Part shown: piece after piece, positions 9,139 through 18,173 of the stretch
Layout of the letters: every line of letters starts with the position of its first letter
Numbering within the stretch: position 1 is the first letter of the stretch
Assembly: GCA_046299415.1 (NCBI GenBank)
Contig: JBKBII010000004.1
Span: forward strand, 186,001 to 250,000
Source of the DNA: JBKBII01 sp046299415
GTDB taxonomy: Bacteria; Pseudomonadota; Gammaproteobacteria; Ectothiorhodospirales; Ectothiorhodospiraceae
Direction: 5' to 3'
Length of the DNA stretch: 64,000 nt
Notes under the pieces: generated by a model
Databases searched by the model: none
The model's input: the letters and a program-made list of their open reading frames with translations, nothing else
Told to the model about the DNA's origin: nothing
Made by a program: the position numbers and the translations under genes

Positions 9139-9604
9139 GACCGCATCATCGCTGATCAAGTGGAGCTCTGCATCCGCTTCGAGTGCTCGCGGCACTGGGC
9201 TGTGCCGTAAAGACGAACAACGCCATGATCCAACAAGGATGGAGGCGACGGGTCCTAAAACCAGTCGACCACCACACTGTTTGATTGGCGTGTTTCGGTG
9301 GCGCAGCCCGTCCACTGCGAGATAAAGTCATGTCGTGTCCAACTCAGGGCGCCGAGTCGGCCAGGGCGCCGAGTCTGCGATAGGTCTGATCGGGTCGAGT
9401 CGGTGAGGATGGCCATTACCTCGGGATGGCTGACGCGGGTTCGCTGATCGACTTGCCGCAGGTTTGTGGCGAGCCGGTCAGAGCAGCGTCTTCGCGCCGC
9501 TGTTTGGGGTCGTGATGGTCATCGTGCCGTCATCGTGGCTGTGCCGGAGGCGCACGATCGAAACCACGATGTCACTGGCGGTATTCAGCGTGCGGACGCG
9601 GCAT
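9139..9604. other. Intergenic, no gene seen
   Basis: About 465 bases between the start of argA and the end of the DUF192 gene, both minus strand. Translations in all frames look like background. Presumably contains the argA promoter; no ARG box was recognised. Confidence 0.4.
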
Positions 9605-10183
9605 TCAATGCGGCTCCGACAGCGGCGAGGCGGGAGAAAGAAAGTCGATCCGGTCGCCACTCGCGATTCCATGACGTTCGAACCATCCCTGATGCATCTC
9701 CAGCGCGAATCGCGCGGCGCCCCGGCTGGCGTGAATATCCTCGGAGAACGGCGTCATGTCGGCGATGTTGAGGATCTTGCCCTGGCCATCAATGAACGCG
9801 ACGCTCAAGGGCAGAGGTGTGTCGCGCATCCACATGGCGCGCGGTTGTTCGTCGGGCCAGATGAACAACATGCCGTGATTTTCTGGCATCGTTTCGCGAA
9901 ACATCAGGCCGCGCTGCATCGCGGCCGGATCATCGGCGATTTCAACCGTTATTTCGATGTCGTGGAGCACAACACTGACGACGGGCCGTTCGGCACCCGG
10001 TATGGACTCGCTCGCTGTGCGTATCGCCATCGGTACGCTGGCGGTTGATGACTGTGTCGCGGCCGAGCCGGCGGCGTGATCGTCGCCGGCTTCGCGCCCG
10101 CTAAACCAGACGACGAGCACACCGAGCCATACAGCGGCGGCCAGGGCCCACATCGCGGGATGTCCAATACGGATCGGCTTCAT
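9605..10183 (-). CDS. DUF192 protein with N-terminal membrane anchor
   Basis: A 192-residue protein. Residues about 10-28 (AMWALAAAVWLGVLVVWF) form a single membrane segment or uncleaved signal; a Ser/Ala/Thr-rich linker follows, then the DUF192 domain from about residue 65 with MQRGLMFRETMPENHGMLF, RAMWMRDTPLPLSVAFID and the closing ALEMHQGWFERHGIASGD. DUF192 proteins are widespread and of unclear biochemical function; the anchor places this one in the periplasm or outer face of the inner membrane. The ATG at 10183 is preceded by GAGAGAGG at good spacing, which decides against the in-frame start at 10198. Confidence 0.9.
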   Translation of the reverse strand: MKPIRIGHPAMWALAAAVWLGVLVVWFSGREAGDDHAAGSAATQSSTASVPMAIRTASESIPGAERPVVSVVLHDIEITVEIADDPAAMQRGLMFRETMPENHGMLFIWPDEQPRAMWMRDTPLPLSVAFIDGQGKILNIADMTPFSEDIHASRGAARFALEMHQGWFERHGIASGDRIDFLSPASPLSEPH

Positions 10184-10745
10184 GAGGTCCTCTCTCACAT
10201 TTGGGCTTCTGTCAGATTTTGGGCCCGATTTCTTGAGGCGGTTGAATTTTCAGCAGCGCGCCGACGCCTGGCATCAAGCTGAGCGTCGATTTGGCTGACA
10301 ACGCGACGATGGACTGTTGATAACGCCGGGCTCCGATGGGCCGATCCATCGTGGAGAGGGGGGCGTAACGTCTGCTCCGACCGTCGGCCTGCCAGACCGA
10401 GGGTCGGAGCACTCGTGAGAGCTCGCGTGGCGTCAGCGGTGCCACTCGGCCATCGAACCTGTATCCGGCGGGGGAAGTCGATTCGACGATGCTGGTGAAG
10501 GAAGCGGCGAAGACCACGCTGCGGGTCCCGGGGGTCTTACCTGGCCCCGATCGGCATGATGCCCGAGCGAGGACGGCGGCCACCTCGGTTTGAATACGGT
10601 GCCTCGACTGTTTGCCGTCGTGAGTCCAAAAACACTCACGGTTTGTGCCCGCCGCTTTAATGCGGCGGCGATGCCGGCCGGAGGCGATCGTCCTCGGCTG
10701 AACCGTGGGGTGCAAAATGCCGCCGCGGATCGCGAGCCGTATTTT
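10184..10745. other. Gap with one doubtful minus-strand frame
   Basis: The 562 bases between the HMA-domain gene and the DUF192 gene contain an open frame on the minus strand, 10212-10715 (167 codons). Its last 85 codons read like protein (for example VAPLTPRELSRVLRPS and LMPGVGALLKIQPP), but there is no recognised domain, no ribosome-binding site at its first start, and the N-terminal half looks random. It may be a short unannotated gene or a decayed one. Confidence 0.3.
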
Positions 10746-11018
10746 TCAGTCTTTTTGCATCCGCCCGACGGCGCACGAGACGAACGACTTTGCCTTGGCC
10801 GATGCTGACTTGATGCCGTGAACGCTGCCGGTTTCGGGATAGCCCATCTTGGCCAGTTTTTCGGTGATCGCTGGACGAGCAGTGTCGTCGGCCTGAATTT
10901 CGACCGCGCCGGCCTCGACGTCGACCTGAGCGTCCTGTACGCCGTCGATCTCGAGAAGGCCCTTGCGGATGGACGCGGCGCAGCCGCCGCATTTGATGTT
11001 CTCGACTTCGATACGCAT
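10746..11018 (-). CDS. Heavy-metal-associated (HMA) domain protein, copper-chaperone-like
   Basis: A 90-residue protein whose first 65 residues form an HMA ferredoxin-like fold with the metal site IKCGGCAASIRKGL (CxxC at residues 10-13). The tail from about 66 is extra, basic and contains one more Cys in FVSCAVG. CopZ-type proteins carry Cu(I) to P-type ATPases, but no ATPase gene is nearby, so the metal is inferred. An AAGGAGG ribosome-binding site 8 bases before the ATG is the strongest in the window. Divergent from ilvD. Confidence 0.9.
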   Translation of the reverse strand: MRIEVENIKCGGCAASIRKGLLEIDGVQDAQVDVEAGAVEIQADDTARPAITEKLAKMGYPETGSVHGIKSASAKAKSFVSCAVGRMQKD

Positions 11019-11026
11019 TGGCTAAT

Positions 11027-11033
11027 CCTCCTT
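11027..11033 (-). promoter_or_regulatory. Strong ribosome-binding site of the HMA-domain gene
   Basis: AAGGAGG read on the minus strand, 8 bases upstream of the ATG at 11018, inside a short palindrome CTCCTTAGGAG. The palindrome could fold over the Shine-Dalgarno sequence, but no regulatory role is demonstrated. Confidence 0.7.
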
Positions 11034-11230
11034 AGGAGCGGTGTTGTGGTTCGGCAACCGCTGGCGCCGAGTCCATTCGGTAGCGATTTCGAGACACCGA
11101 GTTTCACACGTTTGAGAGTGCGAGCCCGCTGAACAGTTCAGGCCTGGCCGCGCCAATAGCAACCGGGACGTCGCCTGTCGCGCCGTTATATGCTCCGGTT
11201 TTGATTTGACCCAATCATGAGTGTAGCCCT

Positions 11231-13096
11231 ATGCCGACTTATCGTTCCCGAACCACGACCCACGGCCGCAACATGGCCGGTGCCCGCGCGCTGTGGCGTG
11301 CCACCGGCATGAAGGATGGCGATTTCGACAAGCCGATCATCGCTGTGGCGAACTCGTTCACCCAGTTCGTGCCTGGCCACGTGCACTTGAAGGATCTCGG
11401 CCAGTTGGTGGCGCGCGAGATCGAGGCGGCCGGTGGCGTGGCCAAGGAATTCAATACCATCGCGGTCGACGATGGCATCGCGATGGGGCATGGCGGGATG
11501 CTGTACTCGCTGCCCTCGCGCGAGGTCATCGCCGATGCGGTCGAATACATGTGCAACGCGCATTGCGCCGACGCGCTCGTGTGCATCTCCAACTGCGACA
11601 AAATCACCCCGGGGATGCTCAATGCCGCAATGCGTCTGAATATTCCGGCGATTTTCGTCTCCGGTGGGCCGATGGAGGCCGGCAAGGTGGTGCGCGTCGA
11701 GCCGACCGGCCAGAAGGTGATCCATCTCGATCTGGTCGACGCCATGGTGCAGGCGGCCAACCCGAGTGTCTCGGACGAAGAGGTCGCCGAGTACGAGCGC
11801 TCGGCCTGTCCGACCTGCGGCTCGTGCTCGGGCATGTTCACCGCCAACTCGATGAACTGCCTGACGGAGGCGCTCGGGCTGTCGTTGCCGGGCAACGGCT
11901 CCTTGCTGGCCACCCACGCCGGTCGGCGCGAGCTGTTTCTCGAAGCCGGCCGGCGCATCGTCGCACTGGCCAAACGATACTACGAGCAGGACGACGACCG
12001 TGTGCTGCCGCGTTCCATCGCCACTTTCGAGGCGTTCGAAAACGCGATGAGCCTCGATATCGCGATGGGGGGATCGACCAACACCGTGCTGCACTTGCTG
12101 GCAGCAGCGGCGGAGGGCGGGGTCGATTTCACGATGGCCGACATCGATCGCCTGTCGCGTCGGGTACCGAATCTGTGCAAGGTCGCGCCCGCCACTCAGA
12201 AGTACCACATGGAGGATGTGCATCGCGCCGGTGGTGTGGTCGGGATTCTTGCCGAATTGCATCGCGGTGGTTTGCTGCATGGAGAATGCCGCACGGTTCA
12301 TGCCGCGACGATGGCAGAGGCGATCGCGCAATGGGACGTCATGCAGGCCGACAACGAGGTGTCTAAGGCCCGTTATCTCGCGGCGCCAGGTGGCGTTCCG
12401 ACGCAGGTGGCGTTCTCGCAGGCTGAAAGCTGGGATTCACTCGATCTCGACCGCGAGAACGGCTGCATCCGCGATGTCGAGCACGCCTACTCGAAGGACG
12501 GCGGACTGGCGGTGCTGTACGGCAACTTGGCCGAGGACGGCTGCATCGTCAAGACGGCCGGCGTCGACGAGTCGATTCTGACGTTCTCCGGGCCGGCGCG
12601 AATCTTTGAAAGTCAGGATGCCGCCGTCGAGGCGATCCTGGGCGACCGCATCGTGCCCGGCGACGTGTTGATCATTCGCTACGAGGGGCCGCGCGGTGGG
12701 CCGGGCATGCAGGAGATGCTCTATCCCACGAGCTACCTGAAGTCCAAGGGTCTCGGCAAGGTTTGCGCACTGGTCACCGATGGGCGTTTCTCGGGCGGCA
12801 CTTCGGGGCTTTCGATCGGTCACGCCTCGCCGGAGGCCGCAGAAGGCGGTGCCATCGCGTTGATCGAAGAAGGCGATACGATCGAGATCGATATTCCGCA
12901 GCGTTCGATTCGGGTTGCGATCGATGACGCAACACTGGCCGCCCGTCGCGCGGCGATGGAAGCCCGCGGTGCCGACGCCTGGAAACCCGTCGGCCGCGAG
13001 CGCGTTGTTTCTCAGGCACTCAAGGCGTACGCCTTGATGACCACCTCGGCGGCACGCGGCGCGGTGCGCGACATCAGTCAGCTGCAGCGCAGCTAA
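11231..13096 (+). CDS. ilvD: Dihydroxy-acid dehydratase
   Basis: IlvD dehydrates 2,3-dihydroxy acids to the 2-oxo acids that precede valine and isoleucine. The 621-residue length is standard. Iron-sulfur ligands are visible in NCDKITPGM (about residue 122) and in CPTCGSCSGMFTANSMNCL (about 195-213); the N-terminal RSRTTTHGRNMAGARALWRA is highly conserved. The gene appears monocistronic. The start at 11231 fits the family N-terminus although its ribosome-binding site is weak. Confidence 0.98.
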   Translation: MPTYRSRTTTHGRNMAGARALWRATGMKDGDFDKPIIAVANSFTQFVPGHVHLKDLGQLVAREIEAAGGVAKEFNTIAVDDGIAMGHGGMLYSLPSREVIADAVEYMCNAHCADALVCISNCDKITPGMLNAAMRLNIPAIFVSGGPMEAGKVVRVEPTGQKVIHLDLVDAMVQAANPSVSDEEVAEYERSACPTCGSCSGMFTANSMNCLTEALGLSLPGNGSLLATHAGRRELFLEAGRRIVALAKRYYEQDDDRVLPRSIATFEAFENAMSLDIAMGGSTNTVLHLLAAAAEGGVDFTMADIDRLSRRVPNLCKVAPATQKYHMEDVHRAGGVVGILAELHRGGLLHGECRTVHAATMAEAIAQWDVMQADNEVSKARYLAAPGGVPTQVAFSQAESWDSLDLDRENGCIRDVEHAYSKDGGLAVLYGNLAEDGCIVKTAGVDESILTFSGPARIFESQDAAVEAILGDRIVPGDVLIIRYEGPRGGPGMQEMLYPTSYLKSKGLGKVCALVTDGRFSGGTSGLSIGHASPEAAEGGAIALIEEGDTIEIDIPQRSIRVAIDDATLAARRAAMEARGADAWKPVGRERVVSQALKAYALMTTSAARGAVRDISQLQRS

Positions 13097-13401
13097 ACAT
13101 GCCGTGGCGCCGCTGACCGAAAGTTTGTTTGGTCGCAGTGCTGGTCCATCGCGTGGTGTGGGTTCTAGGCGCATCCAGGCGATCCCTAAACGGTTCAAGC
13201 AACGCGCTGTGGGGCGGCCCGGTGCGCGCATTTGTCGTCGGTAATGGCATTCCACTGGCGGTGTGCTAGGGCCGCTTTGTGCGCATTGTCCGTTGCCGTC
13301 GTGCTGCTGCTCGGGGGGGTATCGAGTCTTCCACGGCGCGGCCGCTCAGCGGTCGGTTGCTGCGAGAGCCTGCCGCGCAAAAGTCACGAGAGGAGGTCAC
13401 G
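13097..13401 (+). other. Intergenic leader before the MotY/OmpA-like gene
   Basis: About 305 bases. The downstream frame is open back to 13279, but the GAGGAGG at 13389-13395 in front of the GTG at 13402 indicates that translation begins at the latter, so this stretch is probably promoter and leader. No gene seen. Confidence 0.5.
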
Positions 13402-14778
13402 GTGTCGCTGACGCTCGATTGGATGTGGATTTTGGCTGGGATTGCCTTGAATCCGGTTATGGCCGATTCGCAGGCTTCGGGGCTCGAGTCATGGGACGTT
13501 AGCGCCGTCGAGTTGGACGAGGGTCACACCGCGATCGAGCATCCGATCGAGGTGAATCGCGGGCCGGAACCCGATCGATCGACGGCGGCCGCCGCTTTGG
13601 AATACCCGACGCAACACGTTTTGCCGCGCGGCGCGGACATGATGGCCGATGCAGGTGCTATGCCAGGCAATGATCGCGACACCTCGCGTTCGGGTCGATT
13701 ACCGAGCGATCTTGCGATGGCGCCATGGCCGGTCGATCCAATCATGGCGCGCAGCCTGCCGCTTGAGGACGCGCGTTGGACTGTGGTTGAAGAGGGTGGT
13801 TGTCGGATCGAGCAGACGCTACCAGTGTTCGGCACGCTGCGATTCATTGCGCCCCCCGCGCAGTTCACGCAAGCCGGCTTTGTGGCGGCGCGCCCGATGT
13901 CTTCAGCAACACCGATTGTCGTGCGAATCGTTGCACCTTCGCCGGTGACGAGCGTGCCTTCAGCGTTTGGCGCTTCGTCGTCCACGGTTTCGGTGGAGCC
14001 AGGCAGCCGCGAGGTGCAGACGGAGCCCTTGGCGCGCTGGAGCGCTACGCGCAACCTTGCGGACTCTTCAAGTGCAAGCCGCACTGGATCGTCGCCATCG
14101 GTCGGCCGTGTTACGGCCCAAATCGCTGGCGACAGCGCGATCGCAGCGTCGAATTTGGCGCCGGATCCTGACCCTTGGCCCGAACGTCCCGATCGCGAAT
14201 TGCGACATATCGAGTTCAGTCGCGGCGCAGGGCTTGTCGCTTGGCCGGCATCGATCGGCGATCAGCTGTTCGAGGCTTTGCTCGCGGGAGACGACGTCTG
14301 GGTCGGAATCGCGCGCAGCGGCCTCGCACCGCGTCGCGACGAGGATCTCGACTGGGCCATTTTTCGTGGGCTTCGATTTGCCGTGGCCGTGTCCGGCTGG
14401 GCTGAATGCCGGGAAGCGCAAATCGAGCGGCTCAGCGGCGACGCGGCGCTGCAAACGCCGGCCCGGGCTCGTGTTCAGCTCCGTTTTGCCACCGCGCAGA
14501 CCGCGCTCGACGCCGGGGCTGAGCGCGTTTTAGATGATTGGCTGCAAAACTTCGGCCTGTTGCAAGCTCCGAACCCGCGCTTACGCGTGCTCGGCTACGC
14601 CGATCCTCGTGGCGCGACGACACGCAACGAAGCACTCGCTCGCGCCCGTGCCGAAGCTGCGGCGGCTTTCTTGCGTCGCCGACTGCCTAGAGCCGAGATC
14701 CAAAGTGAAGGGCGCGGCGAGCTCACAGGCGTTGCGCTCGAAGACGCCCGCCGAGTCGAGATTCTGTGGCTCGATTGA
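13402..14778 (+). CDS. MotY-like protein with C-terminal OmpA peptidoglycan-binding domain
   Basis: Starting from the GTG at 13402 (GAGGAGG ribosome-binding site) the 458-residue protein begins with a signal peptide (LTLDWMWILAGIALNPVMA). Around residues 125-160, WTVVEEGGCRIEQTLPVFG resembles the N-terminal domain of MotY, and the OmpA-like domain is about residues 355-458 (VQLRFATAQTALDAGAERVL, RLRVLGYADPRG, and Arg-rich ARARAEAAAAFLRRRLP). Between these parts are Ser/Ala-rich segments absent from typical MotY (about 290 residues). MotY forms the T ring of the sodium-driven polar flagellum; no flagellar genes are nearby, so the role is open. A terminator follows at 14866. Confidence 0.65.
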   Translation: MSLTLDWMWILAGIALNPVMADSQASGLESWDVSAVELDEGHTAIEHPIEVNRGPEPDRSTAAAALEYPTQHVLPRGADMMADAGAMPGNDRDTSRSGRLPSDLAMAPWPVDPIMARSLPLEDARWTVVEEGGCRIEQTLPVFGTLRFIAPPAQFTQAGFVAARPMSSATPIVVRIVAPSPVTSVPSAFGASSSTVSVEPGSREVQTEPLARWSATRNLADSSSASRTGSSPSVGRVTAQIAGDSAIAASNLAPDPDPWPERPDRELRHIEFSRGAGLVAWPASIGDQLFEALLAGDDVWVGIARSGLAPRRDEDLDWAIFRGLRFAVAVSGWAECREAQIERLSGDAALQTPARARVQLRFATAQTALDAGAERVLDDWLQNFGLLQAPNPRLRVLGYADPRGATTRNEALARARAEAAAAFLRRRLPRAEIQSEGRGELTGVALEDARRVEILWLD

Positions 14779-14865
14779 GGAGCGATCGTCGCGGTCGGTC
14801 TTGCGGTTTCCATTGGTCTTCATGTGGGTCGTCGTCGTGAGTGTCATCCAGTGAATGATCCGGGG

Positions 14866-14890
14866 GCGGTCGCGGAATCGACCGCTTTTT
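14866..14890 (+). terminator. Rho-independent terminator after the MotY/OmpA-like gene
   Basis: Perfect 7-bp stem GCGGTCG / CGACCGC with a 6-base loop, followed at once by five T. It lies 88 bases after the stop codon at 14778 and just before the candidate iron-regulated promoter. Confidence 0.8.
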
Positions 14891-14914
14891 GCAGGAGTGA
14901 GAGTCAATGGTGTT

Positions 14915-14933
14915 GACAATGAAAATACTTCTC
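14915..14933 (+). promoter_or_regulatory. Candidate Fur box upstream of the TonB-dependent receptor
   Basis: The 19 bases starting GACAATGAAAAT match the palindromic Fur consensus at 14 of 19 positions by hand alignment. It overlaps a TTGACA hexamer at 14913-14918 that could be a -35 element, so iron-loaded Fur could block transcription of the receptor operon that begins at 15036. The match is good but unproven. Confidence 0.5.
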
Positions 14934-15035
14934 GTTTAGGTTTTGTGAACCTTAGCCAGCCATGTCGCCAGCCAAGCTTGGTGGAACGCGGGAGTCCCCG
15001 CGTCCCCCGATCGTCGCTGATGAGGAATGGTTGGC

Positions 15036-17207
15036 ATGGTTCCAGAGAGTTCGTGTGGTGCTCCGCGATCTGCGTTTGGCGCGATCGCGCTGGCCTCGGC
15101 TGCGGCGCTGTCGGGTGTTGTTTTCGCGCAGGACGTTCAGCTCGGCCGCGTGGTGGTCGAGGCGGAAGGCGCGAGCGCGATCGATGAGCGCCTGCAGTCG
15201 CCGTTCGCGGTGATCGTTCTCGACCGCGACGAGATTGATCGCTATCAGGACCAGACGGTGGGCCAGATTCTGCGCCGCGTCGTCGGGCTGTCGTTCTCGG
15301 GCCCGCCCGGCGTCGTCAAGGATATCCGTGTACGTGGCCTGGACAAGGGTTTCACACAAATTCTGATCGACGGCGAACCGGTGCTCGGTGTGGCGGGCAA
15401 CGAGCAGTTGCAGCTCGATCGCCTGCCGGCCGATGCCATCGAACGCATCGAGATCCTCCGCAACCCTACGGCAGACGTCGAACTGGCCGGAATCGGTGGC
15501 ACCATCAACATCATTTTGCGCCGCGCCCCGCGCGAACGGGTGCGCAATCTGCGACTGGGTGTCGGGCGTCAGGGTGGTGGCTCGCTGGGCGAAGTCGGGT
15601 TGACCGCCGGTGACCGTCAAGGCGACGTCGCCTGGCTGCTCAGCGTTCAGGCGCAGCGCCGGGTCGAGCGTCTCGCCGACGAACGTCGAACCTTCGGCGC
15701 GGATGGCGCGCTGCGGCAACGTCAGACCGAAGACAAACCGGCCGACATCGACGAGTTCACGTTGGCGCCGCGTTTGACCTGGATGCCGGACGGTCCGTGG
15801 CGTTTCGAGCTGGATCCATTCTTTTCGCAAACGCGCGAAGTCAAGTCGAAGCAGGCGCGTCTGTTCGCCGCCAGTGGCGAATTCAACCGCCTGACGGAGG
15901 ACGAAGAGAAGAAGCTGCGCCGCCTTGCGCGGGTTCGCTCGGGCATCACGCACACCACAGCCGAAGGCCACCAGACGCGCTTGCGGTTATCGTTTCAGGA
16001 TGGCGTCGAGGACAAGGACAGCTCCACTCTCGAGCGCAATGCCGACGGTGGTTTGCGCAAGCAGGAGACCGAAAATGCCCGCACCGCCGAACGCGAATGG
16101 GGCACGCGACTGCTGCACGACCGGGTCCTGCGGGATGATCTGGTCTGGCGCAGCGGTTTGGAGGGGCGCTGGCGGTCGCGGGACCAGACAACCGCGAAAC
16201 GCCAGATTGTCCCGGCGCCGAAGAACGACCCGACGGGGCCCGAGCGTTCTGCGCAGCGGGAACGCTACGCAGCGGTGTTTTCCGATCTGTCGTGGGAGGC
16301 CGGGCGGCACGCGCTGACCCCGGGTCTGCGAATCGAAAACCTCGTCCAGGAAGTCCGCGAGATCGAAGGCGCTCGAAACGACTTCACGGCGATCAATCCG
16401 TCGTTGCACTACCGTTTCAGCCCCCTGGATCGCTGGGTTCTGCGCGCCAGTGTGGCGCGTTCGATTCGTCCGCCAAAGCTCGGCGATATCAGCCCGATCG
16501 TCGACGAGAAGGACGGCGATGTCTTCAAGCCCGACAAGGTCGGCAACCCGAAACTGCGTGAGGAAAGCGCGCTGGGAACCGAACTGGGCGTCGAGTACCG
16601 CCTGGGGCGCGGCGGTTTGGTGGGCTTCAATCTGTTCGACCGTCGCGTCCGCGATCTAATCGAGAAGGTCGTGCGTTTCGACGCCGATCGCGAACGCTTC
16701 ATCGAACGACCGGAGAACGTGGGTCGCGCGCGTTTCTACGGTGCCGAACTCGAATTGCGTTGGGTCGACGCGTTTGCGGTCGAAGGCCTTACCGTGTCCG
16801 GAAACTACGCGCGGCTCAACTCGCGGGTGCGCGACGGTGCGTCCGGTCAGACCCGCCGGGTCAAGGATCAGCCGCTTTTCACCAGCAACGTCGGCTTCGA
16901 TTACGCCGCCACGCCACGTCTGGCGTTCGGCGCGAGTTATAACCACCTGTCAGCGACGGTTGAGGCGGCGGCCCCTGACAACCAGTTTCGCTCCAAGCGC
17001 GAGGCCGCCAAGCGATTGTTGGATGCCTACGTTCGCTTCCGAATCAACGACACCTGGCAGCTGCAGTTGACCGGTTCGAATCTTCTCAACGACGTCAAAT
17101 CCCGCCGTGAGTCCCGTTTTGACCCGCAAGGTCAGCTCTTGCAGCGCGAAGAGCGCGACGAACGCCAGGACCGCGTGTTCTTTCTGACGCTGGAGGGCCG
17201 ATTCTGA
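15036..17207 (+). CDS. TonB-dependent outer-membrane receptor, probable ferric-siderophore type
   Basis: A 723-residue protein with a signal peptide ending near SGVVFAQ, a plug domain at about residues 30-150 (LDRDEIDRYQDQTVGQILRR, GLDKGFTQILIDGEPV, AIERIEILRNPTADVELAG), a 22-strand-type barrel and a C-terminal aromatic end (FFLTLEGRF). Plug and barrel motifs are those of siderophore receptors such as FepA/IroN/PfeA types, but the ligand cannot be read from sequence. A TGAGGA ribosome-binding site suits the ATG at 15036 better than the one at 15027. It heads an operon with a PepSY-type protein and a flavin/2Fe-2S reductase and has a candidate Fur box upstream, all pointing to iron uptake. Confidence 0.93.
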   Translation: MVPESSCGAPRSAFGAIALASAAALSGVVFAQDVQLGRVVVEAEGASAIDERLQSPFAVIVLDRDEIDRYQDQTVGQILRRVVGLSFSGPPGVVKDIRVRGLDKGFTQILIDGEPVLGVAGNEQLQLDRLPADAIERIEILRNPTADVELAGIGGTINIILRRAPRERVRNLRLGVGRQGGGSLGEVGLTAGDRQGDVAWLLSVQAQRRVERLADERRTFGADGALRQRQTEDKPADIDEFTLAPRLTWMPDGPWRFELDPFFSQTREVKSKQARLFAASGEFNRLTEDEEKKLRRLARVRSGITHTTAEGHQTRLRLSFQDGVEDKDSSTLERNADGGLRKQETENARTAEREWGTRLLHDRVLRDDLVWRSGLEGRWRSRDQTTAKRQIVPAPKNDPTGPERSAQRERYAAVFSDLSWEAGRHALTPGLRIENLVQEVREIEGARNDFTAINPSLHYRFSPLDRWVLRASVARSIRPPKLGDISPIVDEKDGDVFKPDKVGNPKLREESALGTELGVEYRLGRGGLVGFNLFDRRVRDLIEKVVRFDADRERFIERPENVGRARFYGAELELRWVDAFAVEGLTVSGNYARLNSRVRDGASGQTRRVKDQPLFTSNVGFDYAATPRLAFGASYNHLSATVEAAAPDNQFRSKREAAKRLLDAYVRFRINDTWQLQLTGSNLLNDVKSRRESRFDPQGQLLQREERDERQDRVFFLTLEGRF

Positions 17208-17359
17208 ACCCCCCTTGCGTTTTCAACCTCCGTCTCGACCCCTGTGGCTTTTGTGTCTGACGGCGGGCGCGCTGCAGCAGCAGGGCTGTCGAGCGGCGTC
17301 GTCCGGCGAGTCGATCCCGGTGGAATCCCGGTCTCAACCTTGTCAAGAGGAGTTCCAGC

Positions 17360-18160
17360 ATGACTATCCGATCTTTACACGCTTGGGCCAGCGTCTTGCT
17401 CGCGGTGCCGATGTTCCTGATTGCCGTGACCGCCATCTTGCTGGCGCATGAAAACGAATGGGGGTTGAAGGACACCACGATCGATGTGACGTGGCTGCCG
17501 GCCTATTCCGAGACCCAGATGCGCATGGAGCAGCATGCGCCCCGAAGTCTTTTGAATCTGAGCGACGGAAGTACCGTTCTGGGGACAAAGTCGGGGATTT
17601 ACCGGGTCGTCGGTGAGACACTGCAGCCGATAGGCGGCCCAACCACCGATGTACGCGGGCTGCTCGAGGACCGGGGTACGCTCTACGCGGCGACGAAGTC
17701 TGGGTTCTTGCGCCATGAACCCGTTGAGGATCGCTGGATCGAGCTGGCTCGGGGTGATTTTCACGGTGTCGGCCGGAACGGTGACACCGTGGTCGCCGTC
17801 GACAAACACGGTCGTTTTTATGCCGCGGATGCCGCGCAGGCCCGGGCCGAGCCGGTGGCCCTCTTTGAACGGCCTCTGGCGGCGTTGCCGGTCGAATCGG
17901 TGGGCGAAGTGACGCTCGCGAAGCTGGTCAAGGATATCCATACCGGGAAGGCCTTCGTCGGCAAGACCTGGGAGTGGGCCTTCATCGATCTCATGGGGTT
18001 AATCCTCGCGCTGTTGTCGCTGACCGGCGTCTGGATGTGGCTGCGCGCCCGCCGTCGTCAGGCGCAGGTCGCCCAGCAGCAGGCCACTGCTCAGCTCGAT
18101 CGGGCCCGGCGGGCGCCGCAACAAGCAGCGCACGCGGCAGGCGCGAGTTTGGCGTCCTGA
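17360..18160 (+). CDS. PepSY-associated membrane protein with propeller-like periplasmic segment
   Basis: A 266-residue inner-membrane protein. Membrane helix 1 is at about 8-28 and helix 2 at about 209-229 inside a PepSY_TM-like region (KLVKDIHTGKAFVGKTWEW). Between them a periplasmic part has three repeated strand-rich units (GTKSGIYRV near 75, ATKSGFLRH near 111, VDKHGRFYAAD near 148) like blades of a short beta-propeller. His8, His30 and His194 sit at membrane edges where haem could be ligated. Helix 2 ends in an Arg-rich stop and a Gln/Ala-rich tail. AGAGGAG precedes the ATG. Position between a TonB receptor and a reductase suggests a part in periplasmic ferric-siderophore reduction; this is inference. 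Confidence 0.8.
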   Translation: MTIRSLHAWASVLLAVPMFLIAVTAILLAHENEWGLKDTTIDVTWLPAYSETQMRMEQHAPRSLLNLSDGSTVLGTKSGIYRVVGETLQPIGGPTTDVRGLLEDRGTLYAATKSGFLRHEPVEDRWIELARGDFHGVGRNGDTVVAVDKHGRFYAADAAQARAEPVALFERPLAALPVESVGEVTLAKLVKDIHTGKAFVGKTWEWAFIDLMGLILALLSLTGVWMWLRARRRQAQVAQQQATAQLDRARRAPQQAAHAAGASLAS

Positions 18161-18173
18161 AGGCGGGTGGGGA

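Noticed and set aside
11186..12331. 381-codon frame antisense to ilvD
   Set aside because: A mirror of conserved ilvD codons; His/Arg-rich and without a start signal.
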